Shown here piece after piece: positions 32,076 through 42,171 of a DNA stretch of 64,000 nt (positions within the stretch are counted from its first letter, which is position 1; each line of letters starts with the position of its first letter). This DNA comes from Cheiracanthium punctorium. Lineage: Eukaryota > Arthropoda > Arachnida > Araneae > Cheiracanthiidae. The notes beneath the pieces were generated by a model, which searched no databases, was not told the DNA's origin, and saw nothing but the letters and a program-made list of their open reading frames with translations. The stretch covers positions 124,001 to 188,000 of the forward strand of contig JAWZYV010011612.1 of NCBI GenBank assembly GCA_038373885.1, in the 5' to 3' direction. The position numbers and the translations under genes were made by a program.

Positions 32076-34070
32076 AATGCAGACAAATTTTACAGGTATT
32101 GATAAAAGGAGTGCAATGCAGACTGCCTCTTACACAACTAGATTAGACAACTAGATATCTAATCTAAAAGCATAATTTAAAAAAAGTTTTGGAGGTTATT
32201 TGCTACATAGACTTACTCATATTTCCGAAAGAGAAAATAATAATAATTTATTGTAAATGTTTGTTATAAAAGTTATAGTTATTTTATTTTTACTAACTGT
32301 TATGGGTCATGGGACATCCATTACGGGATCATTAATAAATAATCGTATACATATCAACATTAATAAATGACAGTACGAATCGCTATGTTCAATTTTCAAT
32401 ATATTTTTTTAAAAGGTTGTACTATATTTTTATTGCCATGTGGTGGTACGTGAAATCCCTCTATAAAGATATTTTGGGGGTCAAAATAATATATCGTTGC
32501 AAGGAGGATTATCGTTATAGAATGAATCAATACTAGAACGAAAAGAAATTTGTTTTTCATATCCTATAATCTGTGGCGCCACTAGAGGTGCTGCTCTGCT
32601 TTCATTCAGCAACTCTCTTGCGCTCACGCAAACAATAAACATGTTCTTCTCATTCCCTTTAATATATATTATAGTGTTCAGAAACTTTTTCATCACTCTT
32701 AGGTTTTAGTCAAATAACTTGTCCAGAATTATAGAGACGCCATAGCCTGTAAATGTTTATTGCATACTTAACACTAGAAGCGCCGTTGGGGTCATTTTGA
32801 CATTTTCCCCAGTATCTCACGATTTATTTCAATATATAGTTTAACACCGCAGCTCATTTTTCAATTTTTTCTAAATTTCTTCCAAGCGTGTTGTGACAAA
32901 TTTTTACATTTCTATTTTAATTAGTAAAATAAATAATTATAGAAATACCTAAAACAGCCAACAAAGGTCATTTTGACCCTCCCCTCGGGCTGTTCTAGTG
33001 TTAAATAATAAATTTTTATTGTTCAAATAAATAAAACCCCAAAAAGTTTTCTTTAAAATGTATTAAGAGAAATGCGTTTTCTGGTAATACATTTACTCAT
33101 TATCATAGTTACACCAGCAATATGAAACCGAAAGTTTGACGAAGTTTTTTGAGAGAAAGTATAACCTGAGAACATCTTTCAACATTTTATTTAGACTTCC
33201 TTGTGTAGAGTTTAATTCGTATGCATCAGTTATCACTTGGACTTTAAAAAAAATATCCCAATAGAGAGAATTATGTGTTGGAAGGGATAATATTGCCATC
33301 GTTGGAGAGAGAATTATCATTGTAAAGATTACCGTCATACAGAGAACTGCTTTACATTAATCTAAAGGAGAGAAAGCCAGGACTATGAAAAACTATAGAG
33401 AAAATTATCGGTATAGATGCTATCGTTGTAGCGGGATTCTACTGTATAACGGATGAGTAATTCTTGATGTGAGGTAAGTGACTAAACTTATTTAATTATT
33501 TAAATACTCTTTAATGTTCTGGAAATTTTAAGAGCTGAAAGAATTGCATGTTCCCCTTTTCGCTAAATTACTTTATTAATCCTTTTAAACTTTAATAATC
33601 CTACATTACATACATACAAACACCCCTCCCTCAAAAAAGAATAACCACTCATAATGCCAGTCTATGTAATAAACTTCCGTATCACACGTGCAGTTACATA
33701 TCACATCAGGAGGCATTTGAAGTTTACTACTATACTAAGTGCGATACCACAATCGTAACAAGAGGACTACTACGTAGAAATATGGGCACGATGATCTCTG
33801 CCCCAAGATTTTGAGAGAAACTTTCACTCCGGTAACCACAATGTAAAGTTTTCTTTTTTTTCTGCTTCCTCTCGTCTCTATACCACTACAATGCTCCTCC
33901 AGTTTCCGTTCAAAGATGCAACTTAAAGTTGTAATAAATATCGTTTCAACTTAACTGTCTTCTGATTGAGTAATTAATGGTTTAATTTTTAGTACTGTAA
34001 ATTCCTCAAATTCAATTATTTTACTATAGTTTACTGATATTAATAGAAACAAACGGACGGAGATTAATTG

Positions 34071-34190
34071 ATAAATTCTAGCAAGCAATTCGCGTTCCTT
34101 CTGGCAGTCGTGCAATCTCCGTAGCAAAACGTTTCTGCTCTTTCCTCGTCCAAACCTTTTACGCTGTTTCTGGGATAGATTGAAGTTGGG
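34071..34190 (+). repeat. 120-bp direct repeat, copy 1
   Basis: Matches 34911-35032: both contain TCCTTCTGGCAGTCGTGCA near the start and AGATTGAAGTTGGGA at the end, with several differences between. The copies are about 840 bp apart in the same orientation. This could be a local duplication or two copies of a short interspersed element. Confidence 0.6.
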
Positions 34191-34910
34191 ATTACATATC
34201 TATCCCATTGACACCCATGTTGAAATTTGCTTTACATATTTTTGTACTACTTTAAACTCCTGTTTATACTATTTTTTTCATTCATAGGAAAAAGTATTAA
34301 ATTTTCGGATGCCACAGTCTTAAATGTATCAAAAATTTATTTTACATTTCAATAAAATACGAATTTCATCTACTAGATGGCAGCTCTTCACCAAATTTAT
34401 TTTATCGAAGTAATAAATATAGATGTTAGATACATCTAAAATTGTGTCATCTGAAACATTAATACTTTTTCTGTGTACGCACAAAAACAGTATAAAAATA
34501 AACAAAGTAGTAAATAAAACAAAAATTTGTAAAGCAAATTTTAACATTTGTGTCTATGGGATCATCCATATCTCCTCGCTATCCTTAAGATATATAGACT
34601 GATTAAGATACGTCCTGTATAAGATGTGCTCTTGGAGATGTATGCTGTTTAAAATATTGTGAAAATCAAACTGTATTCCACTAAAAAACGTGCCTTACGT
34701 TGCAAGTGATTTGCGAAAAACTATTCCGCCATCTCGAAGTCCGTTTTCCAGAATGTTCCCGAAGTCGGATTTCTTCCAATCTGGAATGGTTGTTCAACAA
34801 TGATTACTAATTAAAAATCAATTTAAAAAATTTCTGTTGCAATTTTGCCCACACCCATGGACTGGACTAAAATATATAAAGCTTTCTCGGTCGAAATACA
34901 GCGAGTAAGT

Positions 34911-35032
34911 GACAAATTCCAGCATGCACATTCGCATTCCTTCTGGCAGTCGTGCAGTCTCCTAGCATTGCTTTCACACACTTTTCACATTCAAAAGTCT
35001 TATGCTTTGTCTAGGAGAGATTGAAGTTGGGA
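34911..35032 (+). repeat. 120-bp direct repeat, copy 2
   Basis: Partner of 34071-34190, sharing TCCTTCTGGCAGTCGTGCA and AGATTGAAGTTGGGA. Confidence 0.6.
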
Positions 35033-35813
35033 CTTCCGAGCAGAAGTGTAAATGCTTTTCTTGAGTTGAAGGTTTGTTAGAGAGGCAAAATACTAGAATA
35101 CACGATTAGAAAGAACCTCGGGAAAGAAAATGGGGAGTTAACTCAATACATGAAAACTACGAGAAGAAGTTTTTAAACCCGTAATTTTTAAAACATCTTA
35201 CACACGTATGAGCATAGACGAAATATTTTGTGGGGGGGGGGGCGAAAATTTGGGGGAGGGCAGGGAATGATACATAGCATATCGCTCAGTTGCTGCAGTA
35301 ACGTCTTAACTCAAAATTTATTCGTTTTCAGGAAATGCGTTTGAAGTTTTGTGAAAGTGAAGAAACCTATAGTCTCTCTCTCGCCAAAATTATACTACCG
35401 CCATTCCATGGGGGAATTTCAAAAGCTCAGAAATGATGCTCTATCAGTCAAAAGTTCAGATCGTTGCAAGCAATTGTCGCAATGGTATCAACTCAAAAAT
35501 CAAGATTTTTGAATTATGACGTTGTTGCAGCAAATGAGCGATATTTAAGAGTGAAAATAGTTCTTTCGGGTTTTTAAAAAAGCTTTAAAGTGAATGGTTT
35601 TCTAAACAAAGTTCGGCGCACGTGCCCCTGTGCTCCCCGACACTAGACTTATGTACACACCCACACGCAAGATCTTAAACCTTTATGAACAGAATTAAAA
35701 AATCACAAGAATATCGACGTTGAACTGTTACTTTTCTCTTTTTCAGTTCAACAATGAATGATCAATGCTGATTAATGTAATAAAAAAGAAAAATAAGAAA
35801 CAAATTAATAAAC

Positions 35814-35858
35814 ACTAGGTATACTTCTGCAGCAATTACTAGGTATACTTCTGCAGCA
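35814..35858 (+). repeat. 21-bp tandem duplication
   Basis: Two exact copies of ACTAGGTATACTTCTGCAGC plus A, separated by ATT. The pair lies some 70 bases upstream of the BEL element insertion site. Confidence 0.85.
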
Positions 35859-35925
35859 GTCTTTTTCAAAAGACTATTGCACAAGCAAAACTGAAGAACT
35901 CAAGTAATTCTTTGATTGACACATG

Positions 35926-36298
35926 TGTTGCATCGTGTCGCCTTTCAAGCGAGTAACTGACTCCATGGTTCCAGGTTGCCATGGAGACAGACGAATTATA
36001 CTCTCTTCGGAGTGAGTGGCAACGGCGAAAAGGAAGAACGAACGTGAGAAAAAAAACAGAACAGCTTGCAGCAGTTATTGTTATGCCTAGTTTTGATTCG
36101 TATATTTAGTTTTGATTCGTGTGTTTAGAATTTAGAAATGCGGTTTTACTTGTACATAAATGTTATTAGTGAAAAGAACTTCTTATTTGTCGCTTTCAAT
36201 TCGGCCGTCTCATTTATTTAGATTAAATGAGTATTTTTTTCTCCAGTCGCCGACAGATATATATTTTTAATTCCATCTCTTTGGGATGTTTGGTGACA
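35926..36298 (+). repeat. BEL 5' LTR
   Basis: Starts TGTTGCATCGTG and ends TGGTGACA, 373 bp. It matches 41806-42166 almost throughout. Its extra length is a small internal duplication of a TTTTGATTCGT-containing unit near 36090-36120. LTRs supply promoter and polyadenylation signals in this class. Confidence 0.93.
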
Positions 36299-36306
36299 TA
36301 TTTAAT

Positions 36307-36324
36307 TGGCGCCCCCGGGTGGGC
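36307..36324 (+). promoter_or_regulatory. BEL primer-binding site
   Basis: TGGCGCCCCCGGGTGGGC lies eight bases inside the 5' LTR. A TGG start just after the LTR is the usual site for pairing with the CCA end of a host tRNA that primes minus-strand synthesis; I cannot name the tRNA with confidence. Confidence 0.65.
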
Positions 36325-36395
36325 GGCCTGGATTGAAACGGCATTAAGAAGCCAAGAAAGGTATGATTATTTAGAATATAATAGATTTAGATGGA

Positions 36396-36465
36396 AGATT
36401 TATTATTACTGATTTACTGTTATTGAAGATTTATAGATTTATTATTACTGATTTACTGTTATTGA
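36396..36465 (+). repeat. Tandem duplication in the BEL leader
   Basis: Two copies of a 31-base unit starting AGATTTATTATTACTGATTT, 39 bases apart, between the primer-binding site and the gag start codon. Confidence 0.8.
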
Positions 36466-36490
36466 ACATTTATATTTAGTACTAGTAGAA

Positions 36491-37960
36491 ATGGATATTT
36501 TGAAGAGAAATAAAATGGCTCATAGAGCTTCATTTACTAAGGCATATAATAAATTAGAAAGTACATTAAATGATGATAGCGTCGATTATGATGAAATAGA
36601 AATGTGTTTAGGCTTATTGAAACAGAAGGCAGAAACTTTAGAAATAACTCATAACAGTTATTTAGATAGTTTAAAGGATGAAAGGGAATTTGAAACAGAA
36701 TTTACTACGGTTGAAGAGTATCGGGAAAAAGCTTTAAGAATTCAGATAAAAGCTAAACGTGTGTTGGATTACGTTAAAAAGATTCCGATTGAAAATAAGA
36801 CTTCCGATAGTAATAATTCTCAGTTACAAAATGATAGAACTCCGAAAACTTTGTGTACACGGCTCCCCGAAGTAGAACTTTATAAATTCGGTGGAGATTT
36901 AAAGGACTGGTTGACATTTTGGAACCAATTCAAAAATATACATGAAAATGTAAATTTAACGAATGCAGATAAATATAATTATTTAATTCAGTCAACTAAA
37001 ATTAGATCCGAAGCTAGAGAAATAGTGGAATCGTTCCCAGTGACAGAGGAAAACTATTCTTTAGCTCTAGAAACCTTAAGAGAAAGATATGGAAGAGAAG
37101 ATTTATTAATAGATTTTTATGTTAGGGAGCTGTTAAAGCTTGTTTTGAACAACGCGAATAGGAATAAAAGTGATTCTTTGAGTTGCTTATATAATAGGTT
37201 ATATACTCAATTGAGAGCACTAAGCTCCTTAGGAGTTACATCTGAAATGTGTGGGGTAATATTATATCCTCTCGTTGAAAGTTCACTACCAGTGAATGTT
37301 TTACGTTCATTCGAACGACAAAGAAAAATTATAGAAAGTGAACAAAAATTGTCGAGTCTTGATGCTATAGTTTATTTTTTGAAGAATGAGGTACAATCCG
37401 AGGAAAAAATAAAATTAAGTAGAACAGACATATTTCATCCCCCATCAGAGAAAAAGACAGTGACGTCACCGAAAGATCACAAGAATTCGGCATCGGAATT
37501 AATTAGTCATAAATCGAATGATGATACATTGTGCGTGTTTCTTTTAAAAAATCACGCGACTCGATTTTGTAAGAAAGCCTATTTTATTCCTTTGAATGAA
37601 AAACTGTCTGTAGTTAAAAGAAAAGGTTTGTGCCGCGTCTGTTTAACTAAAGGACATTTGGCTAAATCCTGTCCATCCAGTATAAAGTGTCATATCTGTT
37701 CTAAAAGACATTTGAAATTTATGTGCCCCAGTTTAGAGTCTAATCAAACGGGTGAAATACCAAAAGAAAATAATGAAAATAAAGAAAACAGCACAGACAC
37801 TTTGTACTCACGCGCACAAGCAACGAATGAAGTGTTTTTACAAACTCTTGTAGTTATTATTAAAGGGGAAAAGGCACAGCGTAAGGCTAGAATTAGTTTA
37901 GATACGGGTTCTCAAAGGTCTTATATTAAAAAAATCTACCGCAGAAGAGTTAGGTTTTGA
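36491..37960 (+). CDS. BEL gag and start of protease
   Basis: 489 codons from the ATG at 36491. Residues about 1-100 are acidic and helical. Residues about 125-270 match the DUF1759 gag-like domain (LPEVELYKFGGDLKDWLTFW). A CCHC knuckle lies at about 381-394 (CRVCLTKGHLAKSC) and a second, irregular one at about 400-412 (CHICSKRHLKFMC); such knuckles bind the element's RNA. Near residue 470, LDTGSQRSYI is the aspartic-protease active-site motif (DUF1758 type). The frame leaves the protease in an A7 run at 37928-37934 and stops at 37960, while protease sequence goes on in the next frame. In this family gag and pol are normally one frame, so this is a break or a sequencing indel. Confidence 0.92.
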   Translation: MDILKRNKMAHRASFTKAYNKLESTLNDDSVDYDEIEMCLGLLKQKAETLEITHNSYLDSLKDEREFETEFTTVEEYREKALRIQIKAKRVLDYVKKIPIENKTSDSNNSQLQNDRTPKTLCTRLPEVELYKFGGDLKDWLTFWNQFKNIHENVNLTNADKYNYLIQSTKIRSEAREIVESFPVTEENYSLALETLRERYGREDLLIDFYVRELLKLVLNNANRNKSDSLSCLYNRLYTQLRALSSLGVTSEMCGVILYPLVESSLPVNVLRSFERQRKIIESEQKLSSLDAIVYFLKNEVQSEEKIKLSRTDIFHPPSEKKTVTSPKDHKNSASELISHKSNDDTLCVFLLKNHATRFCKKAYFIPLNEKLSVVKRKGLCRVCLTKGHLAKSCPSSIKCHICSKRHLKFMCPSLESNQTGEIPKENNENKENSTDTLYSRAQATNEVFLQTLVVIIKGEKAQRKARISLDTGSQRSYIKKIYRRRVRF

Positions 37961-38141
37961 TATTCAGAGAGAAGAAGAGTTTTCACACTCATTATTTGGA
38001 GGTGAGAAAACTAAGACACAACGGCATAATTGCTATAAAATTTATCTTGATAGCCTTGACGGTGAATATAGTTGTAGTTTAGATGCATTAGATCAGGATA
38101 TAATCTGCAATGACATAGCTAGCGTTCAGTATGGACCTTGG

Positions 38142-40937
38142 ATGCGTGAATTAAAACAAAAAAGAATATTCATAACAGATTTTCGAAATGATTTGAAGCC
38201 CATTGAAGTTCTTTTAGGATGTGACGTTGTTGGGAAACTGTTTACGGGTGAGCAAGAACGGCTGTCATCTGGTTTGGTTGCCATGAAGACAAAATTAGGT
38301 TGGACCCTGATGGGAAAAGTCCCTCAGTTTCACTATCAAAATGTGAATATGACTGTCGTTAGTATGCTGTCTCAATTACCTGTTTCATTTTTGTGGAATT
38401 TAGAATTGCTAGGTATTAGTGATCCTGTTGAGCAAAATACTAAAGAAGATTTGCAGAAGTCAGTAATGATTCATTTCCAAGACACTGTTCGGCAAACCTC
38501 AGATGGAAGGTACGAAGTAAGCTTGCCATGGAAAGATGATCACGCCCTTCTACCGGATAACTATGACTTGTCTCTAAAGAGGTTAGCATCTAATTACAAG
38601 AAATTAGAAAAAACAGGATATAAAGAAAAGTATCAGCAAGTTTTTGAAGAATGGATAGAAGAGGGAGTGATTGAAGAAGTCCCTTTTGAAGAATTGTCAT
38701 TGAATGAATCGCATTACCTTTCTCATCGTCCAGTTATTAAAGAAAAATCAGTGACCTCTTCTTTGAAAATCAGGCCCGTCTTTGACGCCTCAGCTAAGAT
38801 TCCTAACTATCCATCACTAAATGATTGTTTTGAGACCGGAACTAATTTTATTGAGACAATTCCTGCCATTTTAGCCAGGTTTCGACTGTATGAAATTGGT
38901 ATGATTTCTGATATAAGAAGAGCATTTCTGCAAATTTCACTTAATGAAAAGGATAGAAATTTCTTATTTCTTTTATATGATGAACAAGATCATGTCAAGA
39001 CTAGACACAGACGAGTCGTTTTCGGTCTGACCAGCACCCCTTTTTTGTTAATGGCTGTCATTCACCACCATCTGTCAAAGGAGACTTTTAAATCACAGTA
39101 CTCTGAAGAGTTGTTGGAAAACTTAAGAAACAGTTTTTATGTAGACAATTGTGTTGTGAGCCTACAGAGTGTGACAGAATCAGAAACTTTTATCAAGACT
39201 GCCACAGAAATCATGAAAGAAGGTCAATTTGACTTAAGAGTTTCGGAAAGCAATGAGCCATCTGTTTGCTCCATTTCAAGTTCTGAATCGCATGTTCTGG
39301 GCTTGGTATGGAGTAAAGACTCCGACAACTTGAGAATTTATTCGGAATCTCTGAAATTAGAAGAATCGGAAAAGTTAACGAAAAGAAAAAATTTATCCTA
39401 CATAAGTCGAATTTTCGATCCGATTGGATTTCTTGCTCCAGCTTTAATTCGACCCAAACTTTTACTTCAAGAAACGTGGAAGTGTAAAGAACATTGGGAT
39501 TCAGAAGTTAATGATGACATAAAAAAAAGGTTTTGTTCATGGGTTAAAGGTTTATACTGCTTCAATGATATTAAGATCTCAAGATGGTTAGGAGTTACGG
39601 CAGACTCAACTCTAAGCTTTCATACATTTGTTGATGCAAGTCAGACTGCTTATTCGGCTTGTATTTTTATAAGATGCGAAACCTCTAATGGTACTGTTAC
39701 AGTCCAGTTACTCCAAGCTAAGTCAAGAATTACTCCGTTGAAAAAAATAACGATCCCTCGTCTTGAGCTGATGGCAGCTACTATTGGAGCGAGATTATTT
39801 GATTCCGTCAGCCGTGCCCTAAATTTAGGAAAAAATAATATTGATACATACTTTTGGACAGATTCTTCGATAGTGTTAACTTGGATAAAGCAGCAGGAAC
39901 ATTGGTCAGTATTCGTGAGCAATCGAATTGCTGAGATAAGAAAGCTGACTCCTAAGGACTGGTTCCATATTCCGGGAAGTCAGAATCCTGCTGACCTTCT
40001 CTCTAGAGGATGTGGAGCTAAACAGCTTCTGAAGTCGGAGTGGTGGTTAGGACCAACCTGGCTAAAGAATCCTAAAGACGATTGGCCTAAGTCAGTCGGG
40101 AATGTCGACGAAGAGGAAGTTCAAAAGGAGAAGCGGAAGACTGTAACTTCGGCTAGCAACGTAGAATTTCAATCCACTGCAACGCTATTGGCAACGAGAA
40201 TTTCAAAGTTTTCAAGAATAATTAGAGTTTTAGCATGGATGTTACGCTTTCAACCAAAGGCTAAAGATTTAAGGAAACATTCAGATTTAACACAAGAAGA
40301 AATAATAAATGCACGGAAAACACTATTACATTCAGTTCAAACAGAGTGTTTTAATGACGAAGAAGGTAGAAAATCATTAAAAAACTTCCAAATCTTTACA
40401 GATAGTCAGGATATGCTTCGACTGAAGACCAGACTTACAAACAATGATGAGTCACCCAATTTCGTTGCTCCATTAATTCTCCCGTCAAAACATTTAGTGA
40501 TCAAACGACTTATTGAACAGGAACACTTAATTAACAAACATGCTGGAACTTCCATTCTTCTAACTATCCTACGAGAAAGATTTTGGATCATTAAAGGTCG
40601 GAAAACTATTCGCTCTGTTATTAGAGAATGTATAACTTGTAAAAGACAAAGGGTAAAAAACCTGGAGATTCCATTTCCACCTTTGCCTTCAGATCGAACT
40701 AGATTATCAGCAGTGTTTGAAGTATCCGGTGTGGATTTGGCCGGACCCTTGATAACCAAGTCTAATGAAAAAGTTTGGATCGTCCTCTTTTCCTGTGCTG
40801 TTTATAGGGCTGTCCACCTAGAGTTGATACCTTCTCTCAGTACAAATGCATTCATTCAAGCATTACGAAGATTTATTGCAGGAGAGGTAGAATATCCGTT
40901 CTATATTCAGATAATGGAACTAACTTTACTGGCTTGA
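38142..40937 (+). CDS. BEL pol: protease remainder, reverse transcriptase, RNase H, integrase N-terminal part
   Basis: The open frame actually begins about 37930, right after the A run; 38142 is merely its first ATG and probably not a true start. The protease remainder includes VLLGCDVVGKLF. RT has IRPVFDASAKIPNYPSLNDC at about residue 212, SDIRRAFLQISL at about 253 and the box FYVDNCVVS at about 332 (Asn in the fourth position is usual for this clade). RNase H starts at about 495 (FVDASQTAYSAC) and includes IPRLELMAATIGARL and WTDSSIVLTW. The integrase zinc-binding HHCC region (LINKHAGT, CITCKR) and the first catalytic Asp (SGVDLAGPL, about 862) follow. The frame is lost near 40880, just before the second catalytic Asp, and stops at 40937. 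Confidence 0.92.
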   Translation: MRELKQKRIFITDFRNDLKPIEVLLGCDVVGKLFTGEQERLSSGLVAMKTKLGWTLMGKVPQFHYQNVNMTVVSMLSQLPVSFLWNLELLGISDPVEQNTKEDLQKSVMIHFQDTVRQTSDGRYEVSLPWKDDHALLPDNYDLSLKRLASNYKKLEKTGYKEKYQQVFEEWIEEGVIEEVPFEELSLNESHYLSHRPVIKEKSVTSSLKIRPVFDASAKIPNYPSLNDCFETGTNFIETIPAILARFRLYEIGMISDIRRAFLQISLNEKDRNFLFLLYDEQDHVKTRHRRVVFGLTSTPFLLMAVIHHHLSKETFKSQYSEELLENLRNSFYVDNCVVSLQSVTESETFIKTATEIMKEGQFDLRVSESNEPSVCSISSSESHVLGLVWSKDSDNLRIYSESLKLEESEKLTKRKNLSYISRIFDPIGFLAPALIRPKLLLQETWKCKEHWDSEVNDDIKKRFCSWVKGLYCFNDIKISRWLGVTADSTLSFHTFVDASQTAYSACIFIRCETSNGTVTVQLLQAKSRITPLKKITIPRLELMAATIGARLFDSVSRALNLGKNNIDTYFWTDSSIVLTWIKQQEHWSVFVSNRIAEIRKLTPKDWFHIPGSQNPADLLSRGCGAKQLLKSEWWLGPTWLKNPKDDWPKSVGNVDEEEVQKEKRKTVTSASNVEFQSTATLLATRISKFSRIIRVLAWMLRFQPKAKDLRKHSDLTQEEIINARKTLLHSVQTECFNDEEGRKSLKNFQIFTDSQDMLRLKTRLTNNDESPNFVAPLILPSKHLVIKRLIEQEHLINKHAGTSILLTILRERFWIIKGRKTIRSVIRECITCKRQRVKNLEIPFPPLPSDRTRLSAVFEVSGVDLAGPLITKSNEKVWIVLFSCAVYRAVHLELIPSLSTNAFIQALRRFIAGEVEYPFYIQIMELTLLA

Positions 40938-41599
40938 ATTCTGCATTAAAACAGCTCAATTGGTCAAAAATACAAAGAGAATTTGAAGTTAACCAAATAA
41001 GATGGAAGTTTAACCCACCTGCTGCCCCATGGTGGGGAGGATTTTGGGAACGGCTAATTGGAATCCTTAAAGACCTTCTCAGAAAAAACTTAGGACGTTC
41101 AACCCTGTCTTATGAAGAACTCTTGACTCTCGTCTGCGAGTGTGAATCCGTTATGAATAACAGGCCTTTAACATACTTATCAGAGGAACCCGATTTTAAA
41201 GCTTTAACACCTTCATCATTCCTACAAGATCTCCCTTCAAATGATATGCCCGATCTGGACGAAATTGACAAGAACAATATCAATAAAAGATACAGATATG
41301 TTCAGAAACTGAGAGAAACGTTAAAAGAAAGATTTCGAGCTGAATACTTAGGGTTCTTGAGGTCCTCCATTCCTAAGAAACTCGACCAAATTAAAGTTGG
41401 AGATGTTGTCCTAATTGGTAGGGAAGATAAAAAACGACTTTACTGGCCCTTGGGTCGAGTGATCGAACTTTTTCCTGGAAGAGATGGACGTATCAGACTA
41501 GTTAAGTTAAAAACGTCCAAAGGAACTCTACTCAGACCTATTCAAAGAATATATCCTTTAGAGGTCACTGAAACCACGAGTGCTCCGACCAATGACTAG
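40934..41599 (+). CDS. BEL integrase C-terminal part
   Basis: This frame takes over after the break near 40880; upstream of the ATG at 40934 it already encodes the D-N-G-T-N-F integrase motif. From the ATG: NPPAAPWWGGFWERLIGIL holds the third catalytic residue (Glu), then SVMNNRPLTYLS, and the BEL-type C-terminal domain DUF5641 (GDVVLIGREDKKRLYWPLGR, then RVIELFPGRDGRIRLV). It ends at the TAG at 41597. Integrase joins the cDNA copy to host DNA. The ATG is unlikely to be used as a start; this is the tail of pol. Confidence 0.9.
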   Translation: MNSALKQLNWSKIQREFEVNQIRWKFNPPAAPWWGGFWERLIGILKDLLRKNLGRSTLSYEELLTLVCECESVMNNRPLTYLSEEPDFKALTPSSFLQDLPSNDMPDLDEIDKNNINKRYRYVQKLRETLKERFRAEYLGFLRSSIPKKLDQIKVGDVVLIGREDKKRLYWPLGRVIELFPGRDGRIRLVKLKTSKGTLLRPIQRIYPLEVTETTSAPTND

Positions 41600-41793
41600 A
41601 ACTTGATATAGACTCTTTTACATATTGAACACTTTTAGGACTCTAATTTTAAAATTTTACATCTCATTATTGTTATATATTAATTTGTGTTTTAGTTTTG
41701 AATATTTGAATTGTATGTTTAGGAAATGTTCAGTATTTTTCAGTTTTCTTTATGTTTAGTTTTGTTGAGTTTTCTCCTAAGAGTACAAAACTC

Positions 41794-41805
41794 AAGTGGG
41801 GAGAA
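41794..41805 (+). promoter_or_regulatory. BEL polypurine tract
   Basis: AAGTGGGGAGAA lies directly before the 3' LTR, the position where the plus-strand primer of LTR elements is cut. Confidence 0.75.
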
Positions 41806-42166
41806 TGTTGCATCGTGTCGTCTTTCAAGCGAGTAACTGACTCCATGGTTCCAGGTTGCCATGGAGACAGACGAATTATACTCTCTTCGGAGTGAGTGGC
41901 AACGGCGAAAAGGAAGAACGAGCGTGAGAAAAAAAACAGAACAGCTTGCAGCAGTTATTGTTATGCCATATATTTATTTTTGATTCGTGTGTTTAGAATT
42001 TAGAAATGCGGTTTTACTTGTAAATAAATGTTATTAGTGAAAAGAACTTCTTATTTGTCGCTTTCAATTCGGCCGTCTCATTTATTTAGATTAAATGAGT
42101 AGTTTTTTCTCCAGTCGCCGACAGATATATATTTTTAATTCCATCTCTTTGGGATGTTTGGTGACA
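41806..42166 (+). repeat. BEL 3' LTR
   Basis: 361 bp, TGTTGCATCGTG to TGGTGACA, followed by the duplicated target ACATG. Differs from the 5' LTR by about five substitutions and the short indel near 41965. Confidence 0.93.
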
Positions 42167-42171
42167 ACATG

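Larger units (their letters stand above)
31084..35920. other. AT-rich sequence, no supported gene
   Basis: It holds an (AATA)n run near 32050, a 120-bp direct repeat pair (34071-34190 and 34911-35032), and a G run at about 35230. Two minus-strand ORFs start with hydrophobic, signal-peptide-like residues (34329-34547 and 33093-33338), but neither shows channel motifs or a compatible donor, so they are not annotated as genes. Confidence 0.4.
35921..42171 (+). mobile_element. BEL/Pao LTR retrotransposon, near complete, with target duplication
   Basis: The element itself is 35926-42166 (6.2 kb), flanked by the exact 5-bp duplication ACATG (35921-35925 and 42167-42171). Order: 5' LTR, primer-binding site, gag with DUF1759-like and zinc-knuckle regions, aspartic protease, reverse transcriptase, RNase H, integrase, polypurine tract, 3' LTR. 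This order (integrase last) and the gag/protease types are those of BEL/Pao. There is no envelope-like frame. By eye the LTRs differ at about five positions plus one indel of about 12 bp, suggesting fairly recent insertion. Two single-base frame breaks (the A run at 37928-37934 and near 40880) make this copy unlikely to be autonomous as written. Confidence 0.95.

Noticed and set aside
33093..33338. 81-codon minus-strand ORF with a hydrophobic N-terminus
   Set aside because: No recognisable domain, and no splice or transcript support.
34329..34547. Signal-peptide-like ORF (MLKFALQIFVLFTTLFIFIL) as the first channel exon
   Set aside because: Hydrophobic starts are common by chance in AT-rich DNA; there is no compatible donor and no link to downstream exons.
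37928..37960. Programmed ribosomal frameshift between gag and pol of the BEL element
   Set aside because: The family normally has one gag-pol frame, and a second unrelated frame break occurs in the integrase, so decay or sequencing error in an A run is simpler.
39120..39150. Inactivating Asp-to-Asn change in the reverse transcriptase box (YVDN)
   Set aside because: YVDN is common in this BEL/Pao clade, so it is probably a lineage feature and not a mutation.
41600..41793. Envelope-like gene after BEL pol
   Set aside because: Fewer than 200 bases separate the pol stop from the polypurine tract, and no frame is open.
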